Below, one piece after another: positions 1 to 9,388 of a stretch of 64,000 bases of DNA. Both the position numbers and the translations under genes were made by a program. The stretch's first letter is position 1. Every line of letters starts with the position of its first letter. Source of the stretch: Cytophaga hutchinsonii ATCC 33406 (GTDB lineage Bacteria; Bacteroidota; Bacteroidia; Cytophagales; Cytophagaceae); assembly GCF_000014145.1 (NCBI RefSeq), contig NC_008255.1, positions 435,501-499,500 on the forward strand, written 5' to 3'. The notes under the pieces were generated by a model. It saw only the letters and a list, made by a program, of their open reading frames with translations, searched no databases and was not told the DNA's origin.

Positions 1-1505
1 TCTAAAAAGGTAGATGTACGTAACTGAACAGTGCCTTCTGAAGTAAATTTGATTGCATTGCTTAATAAATTATACAATACCTGTTTTAAGCGAAACGCAT
101 CTGAAATAACAATAAGGTCATTGGGAATATCTGATTGATATAGATAATTAATTTTTTTATCCTGTGCCTGCAGGCTTAAACTTTCAAATACACTGTGCAG
201 ACATTCTGTAACATTAAAAGGAATATTTTCAAGTTCTAATTTCCCTGCATCAATTTTGCTTCTGTCTAGTAGCAGGTTTATTGTTTGTAATAAATGGGAG
301 GAAGAATTTTTTATAATTTCACTATAATGAAAAGATTTATCGGCAGCAGATTTATTCTGCTCGTGTAGTAAATCAGAAAAACCAATGATTGATTGCAGCG
401 GTGTTCTTAATTCGTGCGCCATCATGGATAAAAATTGAGAGCGGTTATTTGCTAAGTTCTGATAATTTTGTTTTTCAAGAATCAGCTTTTCCTCATAACG
501 CTTTATACGGTATGTGTCCAAAACCAATAATAAGTATAGGCACACACATGTAAACAATATGAACAGGAAGATCCAGAAGATTTTATTGATTGTTTTGGTG
601 CTGATGTTTTGAATGGCAGCGATATTACTGACGGCATCTTCCTGTTCTTGTTTTTGAATGCTTTTGATCTGTTTTGCAATCCGGTTTCGGATAATAAAAT
701 CTTTTTCTATGATTGCAAGCCGCTTTAAATTAACAATTGTATCATATTCCATTTTTTCCTGCAGCACATTCTTTACAGCCGCCTTGTCTGATTTGTTGAA
801 GGATTCAAGCTTTACCAGTGTATCTGTAAATATGGTATCCTGTTCTTTGTAGGTATAAGAGTACAATTGAACATTTAAATTGTCTGCACTATCAGCAACA
901 ACATCAACATCTATATCTTCTTTTTTTTCAAATACTCTTTTTACTTTTCGAAGCAGTCCGGTTCGCTGCTCATTATTGACGAGTATTTTTTTTATGATAA
1001 CCAGTGAATCATGAATCGTTTTCTCATTATAAATTTGGGTAGAATAAAGGGTTGTATCCTTTGACTTATCTACCAGTGTGCCGATTACTAAGATATCCGG
1101 TTTGTCATTATTTAGTTTTAGTATTTCTGTGTTCTCAAGTACTTTTTTGTTCCACCACATTTGTATAGTATCTATCTGGTGTATTCTAAAAGTATCTCCT
1201 TCAATATATTTTCTATATGTTTCAAATAGCTGATTAATGCTGTCAACAGACTTGTTGTATTTATCTATGTAGATATTTTTTTTCGTAATGGTGTATAAAC
1301 GTAAAAACTGATCTGCGTTATTTGTCTGATCGGAAAGACTGCTAAGGTGTTTGATTTTTTGGTCCGGATATTGAAATTCTTTTACCGTTTCCCGAAGGGA
1401 TGAAAACGCACGGTGTGCAAATAAACAAATAGAAAAAATCCCTATGATACCGATCGTTAATAATAAGGTTAATTTTATTTGAACTTGATTTTCTCTCCAC
1501 TTCAT
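1..1505 (-). CDS. Membrane sensor histidine kinase (3' end outside window)
   Basis: Translating the minus strand from an ATG at 1505 gives about 501 residues with no stop before the window edge, so the gene is truncated at its C-terminus. A hydrophobic segment lies near residues 8-27, followed by a long, Lys/Asp-rich extracytoplasmic region and a second membrane segment of strongly hydrophobic residues. Then comes a coiled linker and a HisKA domain with the phosphoacceptor motif AHELRTPLQSIIGFSDLL. The N-box of the HATPase domain (NLLSNAIKFTSEG) is present just before the edge; the G boxes would lie outside. The architecture is that of a sensor kinase with a periplasmic input domain of unknown ligand. 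A receiver domain beyond the edge (hybrid kinase) cannot be excluded. Confidence 0.9.
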   Translation of the reverse strand, partial: MKWRENQVQIKLTLLLTIGIIGIFSICLFAHRAFSSLRETVKEFQYPDQKIKHLSSLSDQTNNADQFLRLYTITKKNIYIDKYNKSVDSINQLFETYRKYIEGDTFRIHQIDTIQMWWNKKVLENTEILKLNNDKPDILVIGTLVDKSKDTTLYSTQIYNEKTIHDSLVIIKKILVNNEQRTGLLRKVKRVFEKKEDIDVDVVADSADNLNVQLYSYTYKEQDTIFTDTLVKLESFNKSDKAAVKNVLQEKMEYDTIVNLKRLAIIEKDFIIRNRIAKQIKSIQKQEQEDAVSNIAAIQNISTKTINKIFWIFLFILFTCVCLYLLLVLDTYRIKRYEEKLILEKQNYQNLANNRSQFLSMMAHELRTPLQSIIGFSDLLHEQNKSAADKSFHYSEIIKNSSSHLLQTINLLLDRSKIDAGKLELENIPFNVTECLHSVFESLSLQAQDKKINYLYQSDIPNDLIVISDAFRLKQVLYNLLSNAIKFTSEGTVQLRTSTFL

Positions 1506-1623
1506 ACTATTAAAATAAAAAAATAAAACCGGATTCGAATTTCGTTTTTTATGTTTTATCCCTCACTTGCTGTTTGCTTCCACAAATGTGTGGAACTTTT
1601 CAGCATATTTATCAGGTGCTGAT

Positions 1624-1652
1624 TTTGTAAAACATTGATTATTATATTTTTG
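1624..1652 (+). promoter_or_regulatory. Putative Bacteroidetes promoter for the 1703 gene
   Basis: TTTG at 1624-1627 and TATTTTTG at 1645-1652 match the Bacteroidetes -33 (TTTG) and -7 (TAnnTTTG) elements, with a 17-bp spacer. The start codon lies about 50 bp downstream. Assigned by pattern only. Confidence 0.5.
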
Positions 1653-1702
1653 AATAGCTGGCACCATTATTCTTAAAGACATATCATTAATTAACCAAAC
1701 CA

Positions 1703-2284
1703 ATGATAATTATGATACAGACATTATTAACAACAATTGCAGCAGCGGGATTAAGCATGAGTGTTATGGCACAAAATGATTCTACTACGATTAAAAGAGA
1801 TACTGTTAAATCAAAAGAAACAGGTTCATTGATATTTCACGGAACATTGTTAACGTTTGGTCCGCAGACAGACAGCTCAAAAGCAAAGCCTAAAACGGTA
1901 GATACTGTTAAAACCGGTACTAAGTATACATCGGCATATGTTATTTATGGCCCGCAAACAGATTCGGTTAAAGCAAAACCAAAAGCAGCCGATACGGTTA
2001 AGACGGGTTCAAAATATGCATATTCATATGTTGTGTACAGTCCGCAAACAGACTCAAGCAAAGCCAAGCCTAAAGCGGTGGATACAGTTAAGACCGGAAC
2101 AAAGTATGCAGGTGTGTTAGATGTCCATACTATTCTTGCTTTTAATCCGATTGATGGTCCTCAAACCGATTCGTTAAAAACTAAGCCTGGAACAGTTGTT
2201 AAACCAGATTCAACAACAAAACCTGGTGCAGATAAAAAAACAGGTGCTATGTATTTTGATAGAAAAACAGGTTCTATCATTTAA
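1703..2284 (+). CDS. Secreted protein with 30-residue tandem repeats
   Basis: The protein has 193 residues. The N-terminus is a signal peptide: a hydrophobic stretch ending in an AQN-type cleavage site near residue 24. The mature part is four tandem units of about 30 residues, each opening with a (G/S)PQTDS(S/V/L)K core followed by KPK-x-x-DTVKTG-(T/S)KY. The last two units are longer or divergent, and the C-terminus ends AMYFDRKTGSII. I do not recognise a named family. The composition (Lys, Thr, Asp, Pro) suggests an extended periplasmic or surface protein. ATGs at 1703 and 1712 are both possible starts. It is a single-gene unit with its own promoter and a hairpin terminator downstream. Confidence 0.75.
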   Translation: MIIMIQTLLTTIAAAGLSMSVMAQNDSTTIKRDTVKSKETGSLIFHGTLLTFGPQTDSSKAKPKTVDTVKTGTKYTSAYVIYGPQTDSVKAKPKAADTVKTGSKYAYSYVVYSPQTDSSKAKPKAVDTVKTGTKYAGVLDVHTILAFNPIDGPQTDSLKTKPGTVVKPDSTTKPGADKKTGAMYFDRKTGSII

Positions 2285-2352
2285 GTCTGCGCCAACGCTA
2301 CTGGTTATTATATATAGGGGTGTATATAATAAATGGGGTAATTTTTTGTATG

Positions 2353-2390
2353 AAAAAGCCTTCCTGAGATCTCTCCGGGAAGGCTTTTTT
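2353..2390. terminator. Bidirectional rho-independent terminator
   Basis: A 12-bp perfect inverted repeat (AAAAAGCCTTCC at 2353-2364, GGAAGGCTTTTT at 2378-2389) sits between two convergent genes. The A/T ends give a T-run on both strands. Confidence 0.85.
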
Positions 2391-2413
2391 TATGATGTTA
2401 TAAGCAACTTTCT

Positions 2414-2989
2414 TTAAACACCTTCTGCAACAACTTCTGTTACTTCAGGTACCATGCGCTTTAATAAATTTTCAATGCCGGATTTTAATGTAACCGTTGA
2501 AGACGGGCATCCGCTGCAAGAGCCCTGTAACTGAACTTTTACGACACCATCCACAAAGGATTCAAAGTTAATAGCACCGCCATCCTGTTCAACAGCCGGA
2601 CGGATATATTCATCCAGCACAACTTTTATTTTTGTTACCACTTCCGGCTCCCCTTCAACAGGTGCTGTATTGGATAGTGGTTTATGTGTTTCTTTAAATA
2701 AAGGTTTTCCTTCTTCAATATATCCTTTGATCAAGGATTTGATCATTCCGCTTACTTCTTCCCATTCCATGCCCTCAGACTTGGTAACAGTAATAAAATT
2801 AGCAGCCATAAATACACGTTTTACAAAATCAAAACGGAACAGGTCTAATACCAACGGACAGGATTCTGCAGAAGATGCCATAGGAAAATCTACGCTGCCT
2901 TCTTCGACTAACGTTTTATCTGTAATGAATTTTAATGTGTTTGGGTTGGGTGTAGCTTCTGTATAAACTTCTATTTTTTTAGTTTCCAT
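2414..2989 (-). CDS. Nfu-type Fe-S cluster carrier protein
   Basis: A 191-residue two-domain protein. The N-terminal Nfu_N domain shows the typical TPNPNTLKFI motif near residues 13-22. The C-terminal NifU-like domain starts near residue 118 and carries the cluster-binding CxxC (Cys158 and Cys161 in the context GSCSGCPSS). Known members bind a [4Fe-4S] cluster at the subunit interface and pass it to apo-proteins in the cytoplasm. The length matches the bacterial/mitochondrial Nfu1 type. It is a lone gene, divergent from the GntR regulator at 3169. The family is certain; the client proteins cannot be told from sequence. Confidence 0.93.
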   Translation of the reverse strand: METKKIEVYTEATPNPNTLKFITDKTLVEEGSVDFPMASSAESCPLVLDLFRFDFVKRVFMAANFITVTKSEGMEWEEVSGMIKSLIKGYIEEGKPLFKETHKPLSNTAPVEGEPEVVTKIKVVLDEYIRPAVEQDGGAINFESFVDGVVKVQLQGSCSGCPSSTVTLKSGIENLLKRMVPEVTEVVAEGV

Positions 2990-3118
2990 GGGGATTCAAT
3001 GCTTTTATGTACAAACACCTGTTTTCCTAAAGAGGTTCTGTAAAGGTACAAATTTTACTTTCGAGTTGCTAGTTTCCAGCTATCAGACAAAAAGGCGCTC
3101 AAAAGAGCAATATTGTAA

Positions 3119-3149
3119 TTGTAGATATTAAAATTAAATTTTACCTTTG
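3119..3149 (+). promoter_or_regulatory. Putative promoter of the FadR/GntR gene
   Basis: TTG at 3119-3121, a 20-bp gap and TACCTTTG at 3142-3149 fit the Bacteroidetes TTG-N20-TAnnTTTG pattern. The palindromic operator at 3152-3176 begins directly downstream, so a bound repressor would cover the transcription start. Confidence 0.6.
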
Positions 3150-3151
3150 AA

Positions 3152-3176
3152 ATTCATCAGATGATATTATGAATTA
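3152..3176 (+). promoter_or_regulatory. Operator copy 1, overlapping the regulator start codon
   Basis: A 25-bp site made of ATTCATCAGATGATA, then TT, then ATGAATTA. It holds two nested symmetries: outer arms ATTCAT/ATGAAT and an inner TCATC-A-GATGA. It shares 23 of 25 bases with the site at 3851-3875. It overlaps the regulator's ATG at 3169, which suggests autoregulation. The binding protein is inferred from position. Confidence 0.65.
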
Positions 3177-3837
3177 TTATTCCGAAAAAATAGAAGTGGT
3201 AAAATTAGCAGATCAGGTAGCTGCTAAATTACAGCAGCTTATTGGTTCGGGTGAATATAAAAAAGGGGATAAGATTCCTACTGAGCCCGAACTAATGGCC
3301 CGATTTGGTGTGGGCCGTTCAACAGTACGGGAGTCTGTACGTATACTGGCGAATGCCGGTCTGCTATCAGTTTTACAAGGCAAAGGAACTTTTGTACAGG
3401 ACACTACTGTTGTAGCCGAACCTTTGCACCAGCGCCTCCGCAGGGCCAATAATAAAGAGCTGAATGAGGTACGTCACATGCTTGAGATAACCATGGTTCA
3501 AAAAGCTGCTGAAAACAGGACTGAAAAAGAAGTGAAACAAATGCGGACATTGCTGAATCAGCGAAGGAGAGCAATTGAAGAACAGTTGCAGGATGAATGC
3601 CTCAATGCCGATATCGCCTTTCATGTAGTGATAGCGGAAGCGTCAAAAAATCAGGTATTGATTGACTTATACAAAACGTTTTCAAAAGTGATCAGTGAGT
3701 ATTTTCAAACCGAATATCCCGACACAAAAGCGTATAAACGTTCACAGGCTCTTCACGAAAAATTATGTGATGCAATTGCAACCAAAGAATCTAAAAAAGC
3801 AGCTGAATACATGTCTCAGATATTAAGTCTGGATTAA
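3169..3837 (+). CDS. FadR-subfamily GntR transcriptional regulator
   Basis: 222 residues. The N-terminal winged helix-turn-helix (about residues 8-75) has the GntR signature: KIPTEPELMARFGVGRSTVRE followed by a wing with QGKGTFVQ. An all-helical FCD-type ligand domain follows (about 95-215) with conserved acidic and His residues (LEITMVQKAAENR, DIAFHVVIAEAS, HEKLCDAI). FCD domains usually bind organic acids, often through a metal. The gene precedes an MFS pump by 59 bp. The same 25-bp palindrome overlaps its own start and lies in front of the pump, so it most likely represses both until a ligand binds. The ligand is unknown. Confidence 0.92.
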   Translation: MNYYSEKIEVVKLADQVAAKLQQLIGSGEYKKGDKIPTEPELMARFGVGRSTVRESVRILANAGLLSVLQGKGTFVQDTTVVAEPLHQRLRRANNKELNEVRHMLEITMVQKAAENRTEKEVKQMRTLLNQRRRAIEEQLQDECLNADIAFHVVIAEASKNQVLIDLYKTFSKVISEYFQTEYPDTKAYKRSQALHEKLCDAIATKESKKAAEYMSQILSLD

Positions 3838-3850
3838 AAAATTTACTTTT

Positions 3851-3875
3851 ATTCATCAGATGATAGGATGAATTA
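3851..3875 (+). promoter_or_regulatory. Operator copy 2, upstream of the MFS pump
   Basis: Identical to the 3152-3176 site except for a central GG in place of TT. It has the same ATTCAT/ATGAAT outer arms and TCATC-A-GATGA inner palindrome. It ends 21 bp before the pump's ATG, inside the short gap between the two genes. Confidence 0.65.
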
Positions 3876-3896
3876 AGTGATTAAAAGAAATAAATT

Positions 3897-5135
3897 ATGG
3901 AAAATGAACAAGAAGTAGCAGAGCGGCAGGTTAGTCAAACCATCCAGACAACGGTATACCCGATTCTCTTTGCAATCAGTGGCGCACATTTATTGAATGA
4001 TCTTATACAGCAGTCAATACCATTGATGTATCCGGTCTTTAAGCAATCACTTAATCTTAGCTTTACAGAAATCGGGTTGATTACATTTGTGTTAAACTTC
4101 ACCGCATCGTTGCTTCAGCCTGCCATTGGCTTGTATACAGATGTGAAACCAAAACCCTATTCGCTGCCGATTGGCATGTGTTTTACCTTGGTGGGTATTA
4201 TCTTTTTGTCTGTTGCTACAAACTTCTATCTGATTCTTGCATCTGTATGTGTGGTGGGTATCGGTTCTGCTATTCTTCACCCGGAATCTTCCCGTGTGGC
4301 ATACATGGCATCCGGCGGCTCAAAGAAAAGAGGATTGGCGCAATCCATCTTTCAGATCGGCGGGAACACCGGGAGTGCGATAGCACCACTGGTAGTTGCG
4401 TGGCTCATAGCACCGAAAGGGCAGCAGGGTATTATTTATTTAACGGCCTTTGCTCTGTTTGCAATTATCATTCAATCACGTGTATCTGTATGGTATAAAA
4501 ATTATTTATCCAGCAGAAGTAAAAAGACGACATCAATAGGCGACACACATAACCTGTCCAGAAACAAAGTGATCAGCGCGTTAACCATTCTGGTAGTGTT
4601 AATATTCTCTAAGTTTGTGTATGTATCAAGCATTACAAGTTATTATACCTTTTATCTGGACAAAACATTTGGATTAACGGTAGAGCAATCTCAATTCTAT
4701 TTGTTCATGTTTCTTGTATCGATGGCTATTGGGACGTTCCTCGGCGGGCCGTTAAGCGACCGGTTCAATAGAAAACACGTGATCTGGTTTTCTATTTTAG
4801 GTACAGCTCCGTTTGCGTTATTATTACCCTATGCAAATTTATTCTGGTCGGGAATATTATGTGTAATGATTGGCTTAATCCTGTCATCTGCGTTCTCAGT
4901 AATACTGGTATATGCACAGGAACTGATGCCGGGGAAAATCGGCATGGTATCAGGCCTGTTCTTCGGACTTGCTTTTGGCATGGGCGGAATCGGTTCCGCT
5001 ATTTTAGGATACGTTGCCGATCAAACGTCGATTGATGTTGCATTCCGGATTGCTTCTGTATTGCCTTTACTTGGGCTGGTTGCAGGTTTTTTACCGAATC
5101 TTAAAAAGGAGATAGAAGCAGTAAAATCAATGTAA
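3897..5135 (+). CDS. MFS efflux pump, fosmidomycin-resistance (Fsr) type
   Basis: 412 residues with about 12 hydrophobic segments. The Fsr-subfamily signature is visible: SGAHLLNDLIQQSIPLMYP near the N-terminus, a conserved HPESSRVA segment followed by RGLAQSIFQIGGNTGSAIAP, and a GPLSDRFNRKHV loop between helices 8 and 9. Characterised Fsr proteins export fosmidomycin and some other drugs across the inner membrane using proton flow. Substrate prediction from family is weak. It follows the FCD-GntR regulator with a shared operator, so it is probably an inducible pump. A hairpin terminator follows. Confidence 0.88.
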   Translation: MENEQEVAERQVSQTIQTTVYPILFAISGAHLLNDLIQQSIPLMYPVFKQSLNLSFTEIGLITFVLNFTASLLQPAIGLYTDVKPKPYSLPIGMCFTLVGIIFLSVATNFYLILASVCVVGIGSAILHPESSRVAYMASGGSKKRGLAQSIFQIGGNTGSAIAPLVVAWLIAPKGQQGIIYLTAFALFAIIIQSRVSVWYKNYLSSRSKKTTSIGDTHNLSRNKVISALTILVVLIFSKFVYVSSITSYYTFYLDKTFGLTVEQSQFYLFMFLVSMAIGTFLGGPLSDRFNRKHVIWFSILGTAPFALLLPYANLFWSGILCVMIGLILSSAFSVILVYAQELMPGKIGMVSGLFFGLAFGMGGIGSAILGYVADQTSIDVAFRIASVLPLLGLVAGFLPNLKKEIEAVKSM

Positions 5136-5158
5136 GTAAATTAATTGAAGCAAGTGAG

Positions 5159-5194
5159 AGCGTTCATTCTTGGTTATAGGGTGAACGCTTTTTT
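5159..5194 (+). terminator. Rho-independent terminator of the MFS gene
   Basis: AGCGTTCA at 5159-5166 pairs with TGAACGCT at 5182-5189, and the right arm runs directly into a T-tract. A second small palindrome (TTTTCGC/GCGAAAA, about 5211-5229) follows. Confidence 0.75.
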
Positions 5195-5307
5195 AAATTC
5201 ACCGCAACGTTTTTCGCAAAGGGCGAAAAGAAACATACTGAACAAATTGATAAAAATTTCATTGTCTTAATACTAAGTACTCTGACTATATATTTTTTAC
5301 AAACTGC

Positions 5308-6585
5308 CTACTGTCTACTGTCCACTTTTTCTTCCATCCCTGAAACCGCAATCGCACCGCAGGCATCACCTGCCACATTAATAACGGTACGGAACATGTC
5401 CAGTAAACGATCCGGAGCCATTATAAAAGCAATTGCTTCAATTGGTACATGAATGGCGTCTAATACAATGATCAGTGTGATCATGCCTGCACCCGGAATG
5501 CCTGCCGCACCAACTGCTGAAAGCGTTGCTGTTAATGCAATGATAACCATTTGTCCGAGTGTAAGATCGATTCCTGTTGCCTGTGCAATAAATACAGCTG
5601 CAATGCTTTGATACAATGCAGTGCCATCCATATTTATGGTTGTACCCAGTGAAAGGACAAAATCAGAAATTTCTTTTTTGATACTAAAACCATTTGAAAC
5701 ACGTTCCATCGTAACAGGTAATGTTGCCGCGCTTGAGCTGGTAGAAAAAGCCATTAAGAAAACCGGCTGCATAGTTTTAAAAAACTTTCCATAGGAAATT
5801 TTTGAAAACAACCGGATAATAAGCGGATACAGAATAAATAATATAACAGCCAGTCCTGCAATGACTGTAAGCATATAATACAGCAGAGATAAAAAAACTT
5901 TGGCATCAAAACTAATCGATGCGATCAGGGCGAATACACCAACCGGAGCGATCCCCATAATCAGCATAACCAGTTTCATAAAGGTTTCATTTAACCCTTC
6001 GACAAACTGAATAACAATCTCTGATTTTGAAACATCAACTTTTGATAATGCTATGCCGAATAAAATAGAAAAAATAACTACCTGCAGCATCATACCATTA
6101 TTGCTCATCGCATAAAAAATATTATTCGGAAACATTTCCGTGATCATATCCATAGCACTGCCGGTGCCTTGCTGCGCTTTATCTATCAGTCCGGTTGTTT
6201 TATCCTGATACGATGCAAATAATTCGCTTTTTGTTTTTTCCGGAATGGCATTGCCTGGTGTAAATGCACTTGCCAGTATAACGCCCAGAATTGTGGACGT
6301 GAAGCAGGTAATGGTAAACAGAACAAGCGTGCGGCCGCCAATGCGGCCAAGTTTATTGATATCCCGTAAACCTGCGATCCCGCTAATGATCGATGTGATG
6401 ATTAGCGGGATCGCAAGCATTTGAAGCAGTTTGATGAAGATGGTCCCCAATGGTTTGATGTAACTGAGTGTCCATTCTGAACCACCGTTGATATTTCCCG
6501 CAGCAATACTCCAGGCAACACCAATTACCATACCTGCTAAAATTTTTATGTGCAGGGGAATTTCTTTATTGTTTTTTTCAGTCAA
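5308..6585 (-). CDS. Dicarboxylate/amino acid:cation symporter (DAACS, GltP/DctA type)
   Basis: 425 residues with the family's hallmark segments: a Ser-rich re-entrant loop [12 protein letters not shown] (residues 279-290) and NMDGTA (318-323), followed by a second re-entrant [10 protein letters not shown] segment. These form the substrate and Na+/H+ sites in known transporters of glutamate, aspartate or C4-dicarboxylates. The start is a TTG at 6585 that overlaps the end of aroC (stop at 6578-6580), implying translational coupling; there is no nearby ATG. The actual substrate is not resolved. The coupling to chorismate synthase is genomic, with no obvious metabolic reason. Confidence 0.9.
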   Translation of the reverse strand: MTEKNNKEIPLHIKILAGMVIGVAWSIAAGNINGGSEWTLSYIKPLGTIFIKLLQMLAIPLIITSIISGIAGLRDINKLGRIGGRTLVLFTITCFTSTILGVILASAFTPGNAIPEKTKSELFASYQDKTTGLIDKAQQGTGSAMDMITEMFPNNIFYAMSNNGMMLQVVIFSILFGIALSKVDVSKSEIVIQFVEGLNETFMKLVMLIMGIAPVGVFALIASISFDAKVFLSLLYYMLTVIAGLAVILFILYPLIIRLFSKISYGKFFKTMQPVFLMAFSTSSSAATLPVTMERVSNGFSIKKEISDFVLSLGTTINMDGTALYQSIAAVFIAQATGIDLTLGQMVIIALTATLSAVGAAGIPGAGMITLIIVLDAIHVPIEAIAFIMAPDRLLDMFRTVINVAGDACGAIAVSGMEEKVDSRQ

Positions 6586-7660
6586 GACGTATTGCTTTAT
6601 TTCTTAAGTAGAAATCCACCATAACAATTGCCGCCATTGCTTCAACAATCGGTACGGCTCTGGGAACCACGCATGGGTCATGGCGGCCTTTACCGCTTAC
6701 AGTAACCGTTTCACCTTTGTCGTTGATGCTTTCCTGGTCAATCATAATTGTAGCTACAGGTTTAAATGCCACGCGGAAATAAATATCTTCTCCGTTGCTG
6801 ATACCGCCCTGAATACCGCCTGAATTGTTGGTTTGTGTACGTACATTGCCCTGTTCATCCGCATAAAATTTATCGTTGTGCTGTGACCCGAACTGTTCTA
6901 CACCTTCAAACCCGCTTCCGTATTCAAACCCTTTTACGGCATTGATGCTTAACATGGCTTTGCCAAGTTCTGCATGCAGTTTATCAAATACCGGTTCGCC
7001 TAAACCAACCGGAACACCTTCAATTACGCAGCTTACAACACCACCAATGGTATCTTTATTTTTACGTGTTTCATCAATAAATTCAATCATTTTTGCTGCT
7101 ACAGCATCATCCGGACAACGGATGATATTGGTTTCCGCGTTCGGAATATTCAGTGCTTTATAATCGGTCGTAAGTTTCAACGGACCAACCTGTGAAACAT
7201 ATGCCTGAATCTTAATATTTACTTTAGCCAGAATCATTTTAGCCAGTGCGCCAGCAGCTACGCGTGCCAGCGTTTCCCGGGCAGAACTTCTGCCGCCGCC
7301 GCGGTAATCACGGAAGCCATATTTTTCCTGATAGGTGTAATCTGCATGAGACGGGCGGAAACGATCTGCAATGTGTGAATAATCTTTACTGCGCTGATCG
7401 GCGTTACGCACCATCATAGCAATAGGCGTACCGGTAGATTTTCCTTCAAATACACCGGATAAAATTTCTATCTCATCGTCTTCCTGACGCTGTGTAACGA
7501 TCTTGGACTGACCGGGTTTTCTGCGGGCCATTTCAGATTGAATAAACGCTTCGTCGATTTCGATATTAGGCGGACAACCATCCACTATAACTCCAACAGC
7601 ATTACCATGTGATTCTCCAAAGGTTGTAATGCGAAATATTGTGCCGTATGTATTGCTCAT
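6578..7660 (-). CDS. aroC: Chorismate synthase
   Basis: 360 residues, full length for the family. It converts 5-enolpyruvylshikimate-3-phosphate to chorismate with reduced FMN, the last common step of aromatic amino acid synthesis. Signatures seen: the N-terminal [17 protein letters not shown], the central [17 protein letters not shown], and the C-terminal [20 protein letters not shown]. Its ATG at 7660 overlaps the stop of the upstream BatD-like gene (ATGA), and its stop overlaps the downstream symporter start, so the three genes form one tight transcription unit. Confidence 0.98.
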   Translation of the reverse strand: MSNTYGTIFRITTFGESHGNAVGVIVDGCPPNIEIDEAFIQSEMARRKPGQSKIVTQRQEDDEIEILSGVFEGKSTGTPIAMMVRNADQRSKDYSHIADRFRPSHADYTYQEKYGFRDYRGGGRSSARETLARVAAGALAKMILAKVNIKIQAYVSQVGPLKLTTDYKALNIPNAETNIIRCPDDAVAAKMIEFIDETRKNKDTIGGVVSCVIEGVPVGLGEPVFDKLHAELGKAMLSINAVKGFEYGSGFEGVEQFGSQHNDKFYADEQGNVRTQTNNSGGIQGGISNGEDIYFRVAFKPVATIMIDQESINDKGETVTVSGKGRHDPCVVPRAVPIVEAMAAIVMVDFYLRNKAIRLD

Positions 7661-9075
7661 TTTTTAATAACAAGGATTGCAGTAACTACTAACATAACTA
7701 AAATAATCAGGTTCGCCAAGTGGTTGAATAAATCATTCTCTTTGGCTATATAGAGTTTATTATTGGTTTGGTGGGTATAACGATTGTAAAACTCATCGTT
7801 GGTTAACATGGCATTGCTTTCATGTACCCGTTCACCATACACATTCAGAATAGATTTCGGATACAGCGTGTCGTATTTTTTTGTTCCGGTATTGAAGTAT
7901 ATATACATGAACGCATCGCGCATTAAATATTGTCCGCTGCGTAACGGATTGATCTGGAACTTAAGTTCTTTACGTACCCGCCATTGTTCGCCTTCAATGA
8001 TCTTTTGTGAAACAAATTCTTCACTCATTAATTCAATATCTGAAGAAATAAATTCAAAGGTGCCAATAGAAGAAGGATCAGCGTTGGTTTCCAGAACAAT
8101 GGTTAAAAACGTCGCCTGTCCGTTGCGGATTCTTTTTTCAGTCAGGTAATCTTTTATGTAAAACGAACCGGCAGGAATTATTTTTTTTGCTGGGAAGGAT
8201 GGTAATTCCTTTACCTGAATAGACATGCCATTATCTTTGATCGTATATTTCTCCGCCAGGCGAACAATTCCTTCATCGTTGGTACCTTTTTTATAGGCAT
8301 ATACATACCACTCTGTAGCGGGGATATCAATATCAATGGGTTTTTGAGGGAAAATAAACTGATCTAAAACAATCATTTTTAAATATTTGCGTCCATCTAT
8401 CCGGAGCGTATCCATCTTGAATTCACCGGATACACTGCGTTCCTGAACCAGGCAGTTGTTGTTTTTAATTTTCTTCTTTAATACTTCTTTTTGAAGATGG
8501 CTTTCAATAAATGTAAACGGAATGTTTTTTTCGAAAGGAGTAAGGATATAACCTGTAATGTGAATGGGTTGAAGAATGTAGCTAGTGGTTACATTACTTT
8601 CAAGATGCCATTCAATCTCCGGGACTTCCAGTTGAAGTTTGGTTTTACCCAGCCAGGCTTCAACCGGCGGTTCAATGGGGGTATCTGAATCTGTTGAAAG
8701 GATTGTTACTGTAAAAGGCGGATTGGTAAACGTTTTGTTTTTTGTCTGGACAGAAATTGCAGGAATAGATTTGGGCCCTACTTTTATAGGTTCATACCAT
8801 TGAACAATGGAATATGTCTTCTCACTGCCTTCTTTCTCATTAAAATAAGTATGAGATTTCACCATGTCGGCTATATCCGGAAACTGGTAATTTTTATAGG
8901 CGTTAAATTCTTTTTTACCATCCTTTGAGAATGTAATAGATATACTTAAAAAATCATTTTTATGTAAAGTAGTGTTGTTACATTTAAAAGAAATAGTTTG
9001 ACTATTCGAAGAAATCTGAAATAGAACCCCTAAGATTAATGTGATTATTCCTCGATATAGTGCAACTAAATTCAA
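7657..9075 (-). CDS. BatD-like exported protein
   Basis: 472 residues. A hydrophobic signal segment lies at about residues 8-25, a beta-rich exported region carries BatD features ([21 protein letters not shown], then [19 protein letters not shown]), and a single C-terminal membrane helix precedes a short IKK tail. BatD proteins in Bacteroidetes normally belong to the Bat (aerotolerance) operon with vWA proteins BatA/BatB and a MoxR ATPase. None of those is adjacent here. The start is a TTG at 9075; no ATG lies upstream of the signal segment. The stop overlaps the aroC start by ATGA. The family assignment rests on motif likeness and topology. Confidence 0.7.
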   Translation of the reverse strand: MNLVALYRGIITLILGVLFQISSNSQTISFKCNNTTLHKNDFLSISITFSKDGKKEFNAYKNYQFPDIADMVKSHTYFNEKEGSEKTYSIVQWYEPIKVGPKSIPAISVQTKNKTFTNPPFTVTILSTDSDTPIEPPVEAWLGKTKLQLEVPEIEWHLESNVTTSYILQPIHITGYILTPFEKNIPFTFIESHLQKEVLKKKIKNNNCLVQERSVSGEFKMDTLRIDGRKYLKMIVLDQFIFPQKPIDIDIPATEWYVYAYKKGTNDEGIVRLAEKYTIKDNGMSIQVKELPSFPAKKIIPAGSFYIKDYLTEKRIRNGQATFLTIVLETNADPSSIGTFEFISSDIELMSEEFVSQKIIEGEQWRVRKELKFQINPLRSGQYLMRDAFMYIYFNTGTKKYDTLYPKSILNVYGERVHESNAMLTNDEFYNRYTHQTNNKLYIAKENDLFNHLANLIILVMLVVTAILVIKK

Positions 9076-9208
9076 TTTAATGGATAGTTAAGGGATATTT
9101 TATACAAAAATGATAAAAATACTCGATAAATAGTCAGCTTGGTACAACCTTTCATGTAATATTCCCGTTTAAAATTAAAGTTTTCAACTTAAATCATTAC
9201 AAAGCTAT

Positions 9209-9388
9209 ATGTTAAATTATGCAAAATTTATTCTTGAAAAAGTGAGTTTTGACCCTCAATTATTTGAGAAAGAATTATTAAAGCATTTAAGTGAATTAAT
9301 TGTTGAAGAAGTTATAGAGCTAAAAAACTGGTGTTATGAAAATTTTGGGCAAAAACATGCGATGGTTTTGAACCGCTGTTTTGCTTAA
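9209..9388 (+). CDS. Small conserved-type protein (59 residues)
   Basis: An ATG at 9209 opens a 59-residue frame: [20 protein letters not shown] at the start, a helical Leu/Glu-rich middle, and [10 protein letters not shown] near the end. The composition is that of a real small helical protein rather than a chance frame, and the sequence resembles short hypothetical proteins I recall from other Bacteroidetes. It fills the gap between divergent BatD and convergent queG and overlaps the queG stop by 4 bp. The function is unknown; no membrane segment or metal motif is seen. Confidence 0.7.
   Translation: MLNYAKFILEKVSFDPQLFEKELLKHLSELIVEEVIELKNWCYENFGQKHAMVLNRCFA

Noticed and set aside
658-852. 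64-residue plus-strand frame
   Set aside because: It is antisense to the histidine kinase coding region, whose frame is continuous and carries clear kinase motifs.
1531-1546. tRNA-like ACCGGATTCGAAT sequence
   Set aside because: Only the TTCGA word fits; there is no acceptor stem or anticodon arm around it.
5211-5229. Second terminator hairpin TTTTCGC/GCGAAAA
   Set aside because: Short stem with no T-tract after it on either strand; the neighbouring 5159-5194 hairpin explains termination better.
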